Shown here one piece after another: positions 16,236 through 25,016 of a DNA stretch of 64,000 bases. Origin of the DNA: Methylobacterium dankookense (lineage in GTDB: Bacteria; Pseudomonadota; Alphaproteobacteria; Rhizobiales; Beijerinckiaceae); NCBI RefSeq assembly GCF_902141855.1, contig NZ_CABFVH010000030.1:1-64000 (forward strand), read 5' to 3'. The notes beneath the pieces are model-generated. The model saw nothing but the letters and a program-made list of their open reading frames with translations, made no database searches and had not been told where the DNA came from. The translations under genes and the position numbers were made by a program. Positions within the stretch are counted from its first letter, which is position 1. Each line of letters opens with the position of its first letter.

Positions 16236-17258
16236 TCAGTCTTCGCCCGCGCTCCCGACGGGGGCGTCCTCAGCCCGCCGGGCCCGCCGCCGCTCGGCCC
16301 GGGAGAGCTCGTCGGCGCTCGCGAAGCCCGTCATCGCCGCGATCTCGGATGCGGGCAGGGAAGTCTCCCGGCGGAGCTGGTGGGCCCGGTCGAGCCGCAG
16401 GGCGAGATAGTGCCGGTGCGGTCCGCAACCGAGATGGTCGTGGAACAGCCGTTCGAGCTGACGCGCCGAGACATGGGCGAGCCCGGCCAGGGCCTCGCGC
16501 GGCAGCGGCGTTTCCAGGTTCGCCTCCATGGCGGCGAGCACGCGCAGGAGCCGCGGGTCGCGCACGCCGAAGCGCAGGCGCAGGTCCATGCGCTGCGGGC
16601 TCAGACCCTCCCGCATCTGGTTGTGCAGGAACCAGTCGCTCACGCCGCGGGCGAGGGCCGGCCCGTGGTCGCGCTCGATCAAGGAGAGCATCAGGTCGAG
16701 GGCCGCGATCCCGCCCGAGCAGGTCATCCGGTCGCCCGCGATCTCGAAGAGCGAGCGCACCACGTCGAGGCCGGGATAGAGCGCCTCGAAGGCCGGCACG
16801 TGCTCCCAGTGCAGCGTGCAGCGCCGCCCCTCCAGCAGGCCGGCCCGGGCGAGGATATAGGGCCCGCCCGAGATGCCGCCGATGCTCGTCCCGCGCCGCG
16901 CCAGGCCGCGCAGCCAGGCCGACAGGGCGGGGTCGTCGAAGGCGGCCGGGTTGCCGCCCGCGCAGACGAAGACCCGCTCTGTCCCCGGCACCGGAGCCCC
17001 GACCGCCACGTCGGTGAGGATGGCGAGCCCGTTCGAGGCGCGTGCCTCGCCGCCCCCAGGCGCGGCGTGCCACCAGTCATAAAGCGGCCGACCCGATAAG
17101 ACATTGGCCGCACGCAACGGCTCCACGGCCGCCGCGTAGGACATCAAAGCAAACCCAGGCACCAGCACAAACCCCACCGTCCGCGGCGCCGGTGGTTCGC
17201 TCCGCGGCGGACAGCGGCCGGGCCGGGGGCTTGCGGAGGGCAAGGGATCGCTGCGCAT
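16236..17258 (-). CDS. GlxA-family AraC-type transcriptional regulator with DJ-1/PfpI-like domain
   Basis: 340 aa. Residues ~25-200 form the amidotransferase-like (DJ-1/PfpI) sensor of GlxA regulators (V-G-F-V-L-V-P-G-F, G-I-S-G-G-P-Y-I-L-A-R-A-G-L-L, T-L-H-W-E). The nucleophile-elbow Cys is replaced by Ser, as expected for a binding domain. An AraC HTH follows at about 230-325 (E-A-L-A-G-L-A-H-V-S-A-R-Q-L-E-R-L-F). The second helix-turn-helix ends unusually: after G-F-A-S-A-D-E-L-S-R-A the typical F-G-x-x-P is absent. The gene diverges from soxBDAG across 113 bp and is its likely regulator; GlxA itself was named beside glxBCD. Confidence 0.85.
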   Translation of the reverse strand: MRSDPLPSASPRPGRCPPRSEPPAPRTVGFVLVPGFALMSYAAAVEPLRAANVLSGRPLYDWWHAAPGGGEARASNGLAILTDVAVGAPVPGTERVFVCAGGNPAAFDDPALSAWLRGLARRGTSIGGISGGPYILARAGLLEGRRCTLHWEHVPAFEALYPGLDVVRSLFEIAGDRMTCSGGIAALDLMLSLIERDHGPALARGVSDWFLHNQMREGLSPQRMDLRLRFGVRDPRLLRVLAAMEANLETPLPREALAGLAHVSARQLERLFHDHLGCGPHRHYLALRLDRAHQLRRETSLPASEIAAMTGFASADELSRAERRRARRAEDAPVGSAGED

Positions 17259-17371
17259 TTCTGCGCGATATGCCGGAATCGTGTCGCGAAATGCAAGCCT
17301 ATCCTCCGGACGAGCAGCTATCGCACAGGGATCGCGGCGCTCCCGCCCGCGGCCGGCACCGCAAGTTCCCC

Positions 17372-18622
17372 ATGCGCTACTCGCTCCTCAGCGTCCTCGG
17401 ACAGGCCCTGCGCGGGCAGCGGGACTGGACGCCCCAGTGGCGCGACGCGGCGCCGAAGCCCGAATACGACGTCGTCGTGGTGGGCGGCGGCGGCCACGGC
17501 CTCGCCACGGCCTATTACCTCGCGAAGGAACACGGGATCACGAACGTCGCCGTGCTGGAGCGGAGCCATGTCGGCTCGGGCAATGTCGGGCGTAACACCA
17601 CGATCATCCGCTCGAATTACGGGCTTGCCGGCAACATTCCCTTCTACGAGCGCTCGCTGAAGCTCTGGGAGGGGCTGGAGCAGGACATCAACTACAACGC
17701 GATGGTCAGCCAGCGCGGCGTGCTGAACCTCTACCATTCGGACGCCCAGCGCGACGCCTATGCGCGGCGCGGCAACGCCATGCGGATCGCTGGGGCCGAT
17801 GCCGAGCTCCTCGACCGGGAGGGGGTGCGGGCGCTCGTCCCCGTCATCGATTTCGACAATGCCCGTTTCCCCGTGAAGGGCGGCCTGCTCCAGCGCCGCG
17901 GCGGCACAGTGCGCCACGACGCGGTGGCCTGGGGCTATGCCCGGGCGGCCGATGGGCGCGGTGTCGACGTGATCCAGAACTGCGAGGTCACCGGCATCCG
18001 CCGCGAGAACGGCCGCGTCACCGGCGTCGAGACCAGCCGCGGCTTCGTCGGCGCGCGCAAGGTCGCGCTCTCGGTGGCCGGCTCCTCCTCGCGCCTCGCG
18101 GCGATGGCGGGCCTGCGCCTGCCGATCGAGAGCCACGTGCTCCAGGCCTTCGTCAGCGAGGGGGTGAAGCCGCTCATCGACGGCGTCATGACCTTCGGGG
18201 CCGGGCATTTCTACGTGAGCCAGTCCGACAAGGGCGGCCTCGTCTTCGGCGGCGACATCGACGGCTACAATTCCTATGCGCAACGCGGCAACCTCGCCAC
18301 CATCGAGGACGTGATGGAGGGCGGCATGGCCCTCTGGCCGGGTCTCGGGCGGCTGCGCCTGCTGCGGCACTGGGGCGGCATCATGGACATGTCCATGGAC
18401 GGCTCGCCCATCATCGACCGCACCGGGATCGAGGGCCTCTACCTCAATGCGGGCTGGTGCTACGGCGGCTTCAAGGCCACCCCCGCGGCGGGCTTCTGCT
18501 TCGCCCATCTGATAGCCCGCGACGCGCCGCATCCGGACGCCGCCGCCTACCGCCTCGACCGCTTCGCCACCGGCCATCTCATCGACGAGAAGGGCATGGG
18601 CGCGCAGCCGAACCTGCACTGA
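17372..18622 (+). CDS. soxB: SoxB/MgdA: heterotetrameric sarcosine oxidase (or N-methylglutamate dehydrogenase) beta subunit
   Basis: 416 aa from ATG 17372; upstream in-frame sequence lacks family similarity. FAD-binding G-G-G-G-H-G at residues 38-43 is followed by E-R-S-H-V-G-S-G-N-V-G-R-N-T-T-I-I-R-S-N (65-81), the signature of SoxB, which carries FAD and shares covalent FMN with the alpha subunit. It oxidatively removes an N-methyl group: sarcosine to glycine, or N-methylglutamate to glutamate, with the carbon going to tetrahydrofolate or formaldehyde. Order B-D-A-G follows with 11-bp spacing and overlaps. MgdA of the N-methylglutamate pathway is homologous, and sequence inspection alone does not separate them. 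Confidence 0.87.
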   Translation: MRYSLLSVLGQALRGQRDWTPQWRDAAPKPEYDVVVVGGGGHGLATAYYLAKEHGITNVAVLERSHVGSGNVGRNTTIIRSNYGLAGNIPFYERSLKLWEGLEQDINYNAMVSQRGVLNLYHSDAQRDAYARRGNAMRIAGADAELLDREGVRALVPVIDFDNARFPVKGGLLQRRGGTVRHDAVAWGYARAADGRGVDVIQNCEVTGIRRENGRVTGVETSRGFVGARKVALSVAGSSSRLAAMAGLRLPIESHVLQAFVSEGVKPLIDGVMTFGAGHFYVSQSDKGGLVFGGDIDGYNSYAQRGNLATIEDVMEGGMALWPGLGRLRLLRHWGGIMDMSMDGSPIIDRTGIEGLYLNAGWCYGGFKATPAAGFCFAHLIARDAPHPDAAAYRLDRFATGHLIDEKGMGAQPNLH

Positions 18623-18633
18623 GGAGGGGAGCC

Positions 18634-18915
18634 ATGCGCATCCGATGCCCGTATTGCGGCGCGCGCGACAACGGCGAGTTCAGCTATCTCGGTGACGCGG
18701 CCCCCCGCCGGCCGGAGGGGATGGCGGCCGAGCCCGCGCAGATGTTCGACTACGTGTACCTGCGCGACAACCCGGCCGGCGCCATCCGCGAGCTCTGGTA
18801 TCACGCGGCCGGCTGCCGGAGCTGGCTCGTCGTGACCCGGGACACCCGCACCCACGCGATCGCCGGGGTGGCCGCCGCCCGCGACGTCGCGCTGGCCCGG
18901 GAGGCCGGCCGATGA
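18634..18915 (+). CDS. soxD: SoxD/MgdB: sarcosine oxidase/N-methylglutamate dehydrogenase delta subunit
   Basis: 93 aa from ATG 18634, preceded by GAGGAGGGGAG. The family zinc site is visible: C-P-Y-C-G (residues 5-9) with later Y-H-A-A-G-C (His and Cys). F-D-Y-V-Y-L-R-D-N-P-A-G and W-L-V-V-T-R-D-T are conserved surface segments. The small subunit holds one zinc and packs against alpha. It overlaps the alpha gene by four bases (ATGA). Confidence 0.88.
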   Translation: MRIRCPYCGARDNGEFSYLGDAAPRRPEGMAAEPAQMFDYVYLRDNPAGAIRELWYHAAGCRSWLVVTRDTRTHAIAGVAAARDVALAREAGR

Positions 18916-21900
18916 GCACGACGACGCTGACGCGCCTGGAGGGTGCCGGGCCGGCCGCCGCGCCGCCCTCCGCCCTCCGGCTCCAGCCCTTCCGCACCGT
19001 CTCGGGCGGCCTGATCGACCGGTGCAGCCCCCTCCCCTTCAGCTTCGACGGGCGCCGCTACATGGGCGTCCAGGGCGACACCCTGGCCTCCGCCCTCCTC
19101 GCCAACGGCGTCCGGCTCGTCGGGCGCTCCTTCAAGTACCACCGGCCGCGGGGTCTCCTCGCGGCGGGCTCGGAGGAGCCGAACGCCCTGGTCGAGCTGC
19201 GCGGCGGCGCGCGGCGCGAGCCCAACACGCGGGCCACCGTGGCCGAGCTCTATGCCGGGCTGGAGGCCGCGAGCCAGAACCGCTGGCCCTCGCTCGCCCT
19301 CGACGCGCTCGGCGTGAACGGGCTCGTCGCTCCGGTCCTCGCGGCGGGCTTCTACTACAAGACCTTCATGTGGCCGGCCGCCCTCTGGGAGAGGCTCTAC
19401 GAGCCGATGATCCGGCGCGTGGCGGGGCTCGGCCGGGCGGCCGGGGCGGACGATCCCGACGCCTACGAGAAGGTCCATGCCCATTGCGATGTGCTCGTCG
19501 TCGGCGGCGGCCCGGCGGGCCTGTCGGCGGCGCTCGCCGCGGGCCGGGCTGGCGCCCGGGTCATCCTCGTGGACGAGGATTTCGTCCTCGGCGGCCGGCT
19601 CAACGCCGAGCGGCGGGAGATCGATGGCAGCCCCGCCGCGGAGTGGCTGTCCGCGACCCTCGCGGAGCTCCGCAGCCTGCCGGAGGTTCGCCTCTTGGCA
19701 CGGACCACCCTGTTCGGGGTCTACGACCACGGCGCCTACGGCGCGGTCGAGCGGGAGGGCGATCATCTCGCGGTCCCGCCAGAGCATGCGCCACGCCAGC
19801 GCCTCTGGCGCATCGCGGCCCGGCAGGCCGTGCTCGCGGCGGGCGCCCTCGAACGGCCGCACGTCTTCGGCGGCAACGACCGGCCGGGCATCATGCTGGC
19901 CGGGGCGGTGCGGACCTACCTGAACCGCTTCGGCGTGCTGCCGGGGCACAGCGTCGCCGTGCTCACCTCGGGCGACGATGGCTGGCGGACGGTGGACGAC
20001 GTCGCCGCCGCGGGCGGCCGGGTGGCGGCGGTGATCGACACCCGGGCCGAGGCGCCGCCGGAGCTGCGGCGGCGGGCCGAGGCGCTCGGTGCGCGGGTGA
20101 TCGCCGGCGGCCACGTGGCGGGGACGCGCGGGCGCCTCGCCCTCGCCTCCGTCGACGTGGCAGGGGCGGGCGGGCGCACGGAGCGGATCGCCTGCGACTG
20201 CCTCGCCATGGCCAATGGCTGGAACCCGCTCGTCCACCTCGATTCCCACCTCTCCGCCCGGCCCGTCTGGTCGGAGGCGATCCACGCCTTCGTGCCCGGC
20301 CCCGGTCACGGTCACGGCCCCGACGCCGGGATGCGGGCCGCGGGCGCGGCGGCAGGCCGCCTCACCCTCGCGGAATGCCTGGAGACGGGCGGCCGGGCGG
20401 GCGCCGAGGCGGCCTCCGCCTGCGGCTTCGCCGCCGTTGCGCCGGCCGTGCCCACGACCGATCCGGAGGGCGTCGCGCACGTGCCGCTCTGGCGCGCGCC
20501 CCGATCGCGGGGCAAGGCCTTCGTGGACTTCCAGAACGACGTAGCGGCATCCGACATCGAGCTGGCGCACCGGGAGGGCTTCCGGGCGGTGGAGCTCCTG
20601 AAGCGCTACACCACCCTCGGCATGGCCACCGACCAGGGCAAGACCTCCAACCTGTCCGGCCTCGGCATCATGGCCGAGCTGACCGGCCGGACGATCCCGG
20701 GGGTCGGCACCACCATGTTCCGGCCGCCCTACACGCCCGTGGCGATCGGCGCCTTCGCCGGCCACCATCGCGGCCGGGATTTCCGGCCGACCCGGCAGGT
20801 CGCCTCGCATGCCTGGTGCGTGGAGAACGGGGCCGTCTTCGTCGAGGCCGGGCTCTGGCGGCGCCCCGCCTATGTCCCGCGGCCGGGCGAGGGCGACTGG
20901 ATGGTGAGCGTGAGCCGGGAGGTGGAAACCGTGCGGGCCCGCGTTGGCCTCTGCGACATGACCACCCTCGGCAAGATCGACATCCAGGGACCGGACGCCG
21001 CCGCCTTCCTCGACCGCGTCTGCGCCAACGCCATCGGCACGCTGCCCGTCGGGCGCTGCGGCTACGCGGTGCTGCTGCGCGAGGACGGGCTGATGATGGA
21101 CGACGGCACCGTCGCGCGACTCGGCGAGAGCCGCTTCGTGATAACGGTCTCCTCCGCCCACGCGGCCAAGGTGATGCAGCACCTCGAATTCTGCCGCCAG
21201 TGGCTCTGGCCGGGGCTCGACGTGCGGATGGCCTCGGTGAGCGAGCAATGGGCGCAGTACGCCCTGGCCGGCCCCCGCGCCCGCGACACCCTGCGCGGGA
21301 TTGTCGATCCGGACTTCGACCTCGCCGATGCCGCCCTGCCCGTCCTCGGCTGCGCCGCGGTCACGGTGGGCGGCGGCATCCCCGCCCGGCTGTTCCGGCT
21401 CTCCTTCTCTGGGGAGCTCGCCTACGAGATCGCCGTGCCCGCAGGCTACGGCGACGCCGCCTGGCGGGCGCTGATGGCGGCGGGCGCCGCCCACGGGATT
21501 TGCGCCTACGGCGCGGAGGCGCTCTCGGTGATGCGGATCGAGAAGGGCTATCCGGCCGGCGCCGAGATCAACGGGCAGACCACGGCGGGGGATCTCGGCC
21601 TCGGCGCGCTGCTCGCCGCGGACAAGGACTATGTCGGGCGCCTGATGAAGGACCGGCCTGGCCTCGCCGATCCCGACCGCCCGGTCCTCGCCGGCTTCCA
21701 CCCCGTAGACCGCGGCGCGCGGCTACGGGCAGGCGCCCACTTCTTCGGCCTCTGCGCCACCCCGAGCCTCGCGGCCGACGAGGGCTCCATGACCTCCGTG
21801 GCCTATTCGCCAACCCTCGGCCACTGGATCGGGCTCGGCCTGATCCGGCGCGGAAGCGCGCGCCACGGCGAGCGCGTGCGGGCCTACGACCCGGTGCGCG

Positions 21901-21971
21901 GCGGCGACGTGGTGGTCGAGATCTGTCCGCCCGCCTTCGTGGACCCGAACGGGGAGAAGCTGCATGCCTGA
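18912..21971 (+). CDS. soxA: SoxA/MgdC: sarcosine oxidase/N-methylglutamate dehydrogenase alpha subunit
   Basis: 1019 aa, the usual size for SoxA. Domains in order: a ferredoxin-like N-terminal segment (F-D-G-R-R-Y then G-D-T-L-A-S-A-L-L, residues ~45-100), an NAD-binding Rossmann fold with G-G-G-P-A-G at 198-203, a second nucleotide-binding part, and a C-terminal aminomethyltransferase (GcvT-like) domain from about 600, with V-S-R-E-V-E-T-V-R-A-R and D-M-T-T-L-G-K-I-D. The last domain binds tetrahydrofolate and accepts the methylene group. It ends overlapping soxG by eight bases. Confidence 0.9.
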   Translation: MSTTTLTRLEGAGPAAAPPSALRLQPFRTVSGGLIDRCSPLPFSFDGRRYMGVQGDTLASALLANGVRLVGRSFKYHRPRGLLAAGSEEPNALVELRGGARREPNTRATVAELYAGLEAASQNRWPSLALDALGVNGLVAPVLAAGFYYKTFMWPAALWERLYEPMIRRVAGLGRAAGADDPDAYEKVHAHCDVLVVGGGPAGLSAALAAGRAGARVILVDEDFVLGGRLNAERREIDGSPAAEWLSATLAELRSLPEVRLLARTTLFGVYDHGAYGAVEREGDHLAVPPEHAPRQRLWRIAARQAVLAAGALERPHVFGGNDRPGIMLAGAVRTYLNRFGVLPGHSVAVLTSGDDGWRTVDDVAAAGGRVAAVIDTRAEAPPELRRRAEALGARVIAGGHVAGTRGRLALASVDVAGAGGRTERIACDCLAMANGWNPLVHLDSHLSARPVWSEAIHAFVPGPGHGHGPDAGMRAAGAAAGRLTLAECLETGGRAGAEAASACGFAAVAPAVPTTDPEGVAHVPLWRAPRSRGKAFVDFQNDVAASDIELAHREGFRAVELLKRYTTLGMATDQGKTSNLSGLGIMAELTGRTIPGVGTTMFRPPYTPVAIGAFAGHHRGRDFRPTRQVASHAWCVENGAVFVEAGLWRRPAYVPRPGEGDWMVSVSREVETVRARVGLCDMTTLGKIDIQGPDAAAFLDRVCANAIGTLPVGRCGYAVLLREDGLMMDDGTVARLGESRFVITVSSAHAAKVMQHLEFCRQWLWPGLDVRMASVSEQWAQYALAGPRARDTLRGIVDPDFDLADAALPVLGCAAVTVGGGIPARLFRLSFSGELAYEIAVPAGYGDAAWRALMAAGAAHGICAYGAEALSVMRIEKGYPAGAEINGQTTAGDLGLGALLAADKDYVGRLMKDRPGLADPDRPVLAGFHPVDRGARLRAGAHFFGLCATPSLAADEGSMTSVAYSPTLGHWIGLGLIRRGSARHGERVRAYDPVRGGDVVVEICPPAFVDPNGEKLHA

Positions 21972-22602
21972 AACCGAGGTGGCCGCGCGTCCGGCGTCAT
22001 CAGCCTGGCAGCCGCGCAGCCCGTGGGAGGGCCATGCCCGGCCCGGGCGGCACGGCCGCGCAGAGGGCGCGCCAGGCCTGATTCTGCAGCCGCGCGGCCG
22101 CAGCGGCCTCGCCCTCCTCATCGCCGCGCCGGGGCGGGATACGGAGCTCGGCAACCGTCTCGCCGCGCATCTCGGCTGGAGCCTGCCCGAGCCCGGCCGG
22201 ACCCGGATCGCGGGGGAGCGCGGCCTGATCTGGGCGGCGCCCGGCCAGTGGCTCGCCCTCGCCGAGGCGCCGGAGGACCTGCGGGAGCTCGACACGCTCC
22301 TCGACGGGGTGGCCGCGGTGACCGACCAGAGCGACGGGCGCGCGGTGGTGCGCGTCTCGGGGGGGCGCGCGCGCGAGGCGCTGGCGAAGGGCGTGACGGT
22401 CGACCTGCACCCCCGCGCCTTCGGGCCCGGCCGCACGGCGGTGACCGGCATCGCCCATATCGGCGCGCAGCTCTGGCAGCGCGACGCGGAGCCGACCTAC
22501 GACATCGCCGTGGCGCGCAGCTTCGCCGGGAGCTTCTGGGACTGGCTGACCGCGGCGTCGGCGGAGTTCGGATACGTCGTCGAACCCGGGCCGCGGGCCT
22601 GA
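21964..22602 (+). CDS. soxG: SoxG/MgdD: sarcosine oxidase/N-methylglutamate dehydrogenase gamma subunit
   Basis: 212 aa starting inside the end of soxA (ATG 21964). It has the GcvT-like fold of SoxG: W-A-A-P-G-Q-W-L-A-L, then D-Q-S-D-G-R-A-V-V-R-V-S-G and T-Y-D-I-A-V-A-R-S-F-A-G-S-F-W near the end. It completes the heterotetramer. The glyA, purU and folD genes that often follow sarcosine oxidase operons are absent; a hairpin follows instead. Confidence 0.85.
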   Translation: MPETEVAARPASSAWQPRSPWEGHARPGRHGRAEGAPGLILQPRGRSGLALLIAAPGRDTELGNRLAAHLGWSLPEPGRTRIAGERGLIWAAPGQWLALAEAPEDLRELDTLLDGVAAVTDQSDGRAVVRVSGGRAREALAKGVTVDLHPRAFGPGRTAVTGIAHIGAQLWQRDAEPTYDIAVARSFAGSFWDWLTAASAEFGYVVEPGPRA

Positions 22603-22758
22603 AGGCGGTCCTGGCGAAGCACGGCGCTGGACAACCCTGCCGGGGATCGTCCGGCGCCGCACGCGTTTCGGAGCCTGTTCTGAGCGGGATACGCCGATCT
22701 CTGCTCGGAGAATCCCACCGATCCTGGTCGAACGGGCAGTGTCGGGTGCGCGGATATA

Positions 22759-22795
22759 CCAGATCCGCTCTATCCTTTCGGACCAGCGGATCTGG
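22759..22795. terminator. Bidirectional terminator hairpin between soxG and the porin gene
   Basis: Perfect 11-bp arms CCAGATCCGCT (22759-22769) and AGCGGATCTGG (22785-22795) enclose a 15-nt loop in the gap between convergent genes. There is no strong T-run. A smaller hairpin, CCGCTC-CGATC-GAGCGG, lies at 22821-22837. Confidence 0.5.
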
Positions 22796-22845
22796 ACTTC
22801 GCTTCGGTGCTTTGCCCGTTCCGCTCCGATCGAGCGGAGCCGATC

Positions 22846-23805
22846 TCAGAAGACGTGGATGCTGACGCCGGCCAGGAAGGTCTTCTCCTCGGAGCCCTGG
22901 ACCGTCCGGGGGTCGTTGCCGAACTTGTTCAGCCAGTACTGGAAGCCGACGAAGGCATCGAGGCGGCCCGGCCTGTCCCAGATCAGCTTGCCCACATCGA
23001 GGACGAGGTTCGTGCGCGAGAGGAACTCGAGTTCGGTCTGCGCGCGGAAGCCGTCCCTGCCCTTGGGCAGGTTGATGGTGTTGAAGCCGGCGATGCTCAG
23101 CGGCAGACCGGTGAAGGCGAGCGGGAAGTTGTAGACCAGCTCGAAATGGGGGACCGGGTCGAACTCGACGCTGCGGAACGGCTCGGTGACGAAGCCGTTG
23201 CGGTTCCATTCCTTCTGCACGTAGACGCCGAGGTTGAGGAAGCCTGCGGGCACGTCGAAGGCGAAGACGGCGCCGGCGAGGAGCTTGCGCGTCTCGGGGC
23301 CGAACTGGACGTTCTTGGTCGAGAGATCGAAGCCGTAGCCGAACGAGATGTTCTTGATCAGGCCGCCCACCGTGAAGGTCTTCGTGCCGAAGACCTCGTT
23401 GCCGCCGAGCGTGCCGCGGTAGATGCCGTAGGCCTCGGTGGCGCCGTAATCGTACAGGTCGAAGCGCGGTGAGCCGGTCCCTGCCGGATCCTGGGACCCG
23501 GACTTCAGGATGTCCAGCGAGAAGAAGTTGGTGCCGTAGGCCCAGGCATCCGCGTGGGAGATGTTGAGGACGTTCTTCGGGATGGAGCGCCCGTCCAGGG
23601 AATTGCCGGCGCGGCCGCCGGTCACCCCGGGTTCTCGGGCGCTGGCCAGGAAGTAGTAGCTCACCTGCGTGTCGGAGAACAGGAAGAACGAGGGCGTTGC
23701 AGGGGGAGCGACGGGGGCCGCCTGCTTGAGGTCGGCAGCGCCCGCGCCGGCCGAGGCGATGACCATTCCGGCCGCAAGAGCCAGAGTTCGAAGTTTTCGT
23801 GACAT
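22846..23805 (-). CDS. Tsx-like outer-membrane channel protein
   Basis: 319 aa from ATG 23805 with AGAGGTG upstream. Signal peptide M-S-R-K-L-R-T-L-A-L-A-A-G-M-V with cleavage after G-A-G-A. The mature protein alternates short hydrophobic strands as in a beta-barrel and ends in V-S-I-H-V-F, the terminal aromatic needed for outer-membrane insertion. N-V-L-N-I-S-H-A-D-A-W-A-Y-G-T-N-F-F-S-L-D resembles the N-terminal strand of Tsx nucleoside channels (COG3248). It is transcribed in the same direction as the BMP-type ABC importer just upstream, so it is probably the matching outer-membrane entry route. The substrate is inferred. Confidence 0.62.
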   Translation of the reverse strand: MSRKLRTLALAAGMVIASAGAGAADLKQAAPVAPPATPSFFLFSDTQVSYYFLASAREPGVTGGRAGNSLDGRSIPKNVLNISHADAWAYGTNFFSLDILKSGSQDPAGTGSPRFDLYDYGATEAYGIYRGTLGGNEVFGTKTFTVGGLIKNISFGYGFDLSTKNVQFGPETRKLLAGAVFAFDVPAGFLNLGVYVQKEWNRNGFVTEPFRSVEFDPVPHFELVYNFPLAFTGLPLSIAGFNTINLPKGRDGFRAQTELEFLSRTNLVLDVGKLIWDRPGRLDAFVGFQYWLNKFGNDPRTVQGSEEKTFLAGVSIHVF

Positions 23806-24070
23806 GCCCACCTCTGCGAATTGAGACTTCGGAGATTGTTGTCTTGATTTATTGAGAGTCAAATCATTTTCTCTACAATCAATATTGCATTCGAGGGTCT
23901 TGCGCGCCCCGGCCAGATCCGTTGCGTCCGCGCCACAGGCGCCCGGGCCCTCTCCGTCGCCTCGAAAGGCTGGTCCGGCACCGGGACGCGCGCCGCGCCA
24001 AGGGTTTGGCGGTGCAATCCGCTCCCCGACGGTGCCGGGAACGGCTGCCGCCGCGCTGTTTCGCGGCGCC

Positions 24071-25006
24071 TCAGCGATCCTCGCGGGCATGGGCGAGACC
24101 CAGGGCCCGCGGCTCCAGCGAGCGGGAGCCGGAGCGGGTGCAGGTCCAGATCATGACGCCGAGGGTGGCGAGGTAGGGAATCATCCCCACGAAATACTGC
24201 GGCACCTGGATGCCGGCAGCGGCGACGCGGGGGATCAGGGCCTCGATCGCGCCGAACAGCACGGCGCCGGCCAGCGCCCGCCAGGGCTGCCAGCGCGCGA
24301 AGATCACCAGCGCGATGGCGATCCAGCCGCGCCCGCCGCTCATGCCCTCGATCCAGATCCGCGCGATGCCGACCGAGAGGTAGCCCCCGGCGAGCCCGAC
24401 GAGGGCCGCCCCGGCGGCCGTCGCGCCGAAGCGCATGAGGCCGATGCTCACCCCGGCCGCGTCCGCCGCGTCGGGACCGTCGCCGACGGCACGCAGCCGT
24501 AGGCCGACCATGCTGCGCCCGAGGATCCAGGCGGCCAGGGCGAAGACGGGGACGGTGAGGTAGACGACCGCATCGTGCCGGAACAGGATCGGCCCGACGA
24601 CGGGCAGCTCGGACAGGGGGCCGAAGGAGAGGGCGCTGAGGCCTCCGATCGGGCGGTTGACCCAGCCCTGCGTCGTGCCGACGAGGCCGGTCAGCCCCTG
24701 CGCCAGGAAGACGAGGCCGAGGCCGGCGATGACCTGGTTCACCCGCAGGGTGACCACGAGGAGCGAGAAGAGCAGCGACAGGGCCGCCCCGGCGGCCGCG
24801 GCGGCCGCGAGGGCGATGGCCGGATGATCGCCGAGGCCGAGGATCGCGCCGATGCCCGCGAGGGCGCCGACGAGCATGAAGCCCTCGGCCCCGAGGGAGA
24901 GCACGCCGGCCTTCTCGATCACGAGGAGGCCAAGGGCGGCGAGGGCGAAGGGCACCGCAAATTCCGGCACCGCCGCGAGCCAGTTGACGAGGAAGTCGAT
25001 GAGCAT
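24071..25006 (-). CDS. ABC transporter permease, BMP/nucleoside type (second permease)
   Basis: 311 aa from ATG 25006; a TTG at 25024 is also in frame. About eight to ten hydrophobic segments with G-A-E-G-F-M-L-V-G-A and L-R-A-V-G-D-G-P-D-A-A-D-A-A-G-V, a pattern of the BPD_transp_2 (NupQ/YufQ-like) permeases. It pairs with the upstream permease (25017-26141), ATPase and BMP-family binding protein to import nucleosides, purines or similar nitrogen compounds. Last gene of the operon. Confidence 0.85.
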   Translation of the reverse strand: MLIDFLVNWLAAVPEFAVPFALAALGLLVIEKAGVLSLGAEGFMLVGALAGIGAILGLGDHPAIALAAAAAAGAALSLLFSLLVVTLRVNQVIAGLGLVFLAQGLTGLVGTTQGWVNRPIGGLSALSFGPLSELPVVGPILFRHDAVVYLTVPVFALAAWILGRSMVGLRLRAVGDGPDAADAAGVSIGLMRFGATAAGAALVGLAGGYLSVGIARIWIEGMSGGRGWIAIALVIFARWQPWRALAGAVLFGAIEALIPRVAAAGIQVPQYFVGMIPYLATLGVMIWTCTRSGSRSLEPRALGLAHAREDR

Positions 25007-25016
25007 GGCGCGCGCC

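Noticed and set aside
18801..21701. 966-codon open frame on the minus strand opposite soxA
   Set aside because: It is antisense to a fully recognisable SoxA with all domains; its composition (His/Arg/Gly/Ala-rich) is the usual high-GC shadow and no motif is recognisable.
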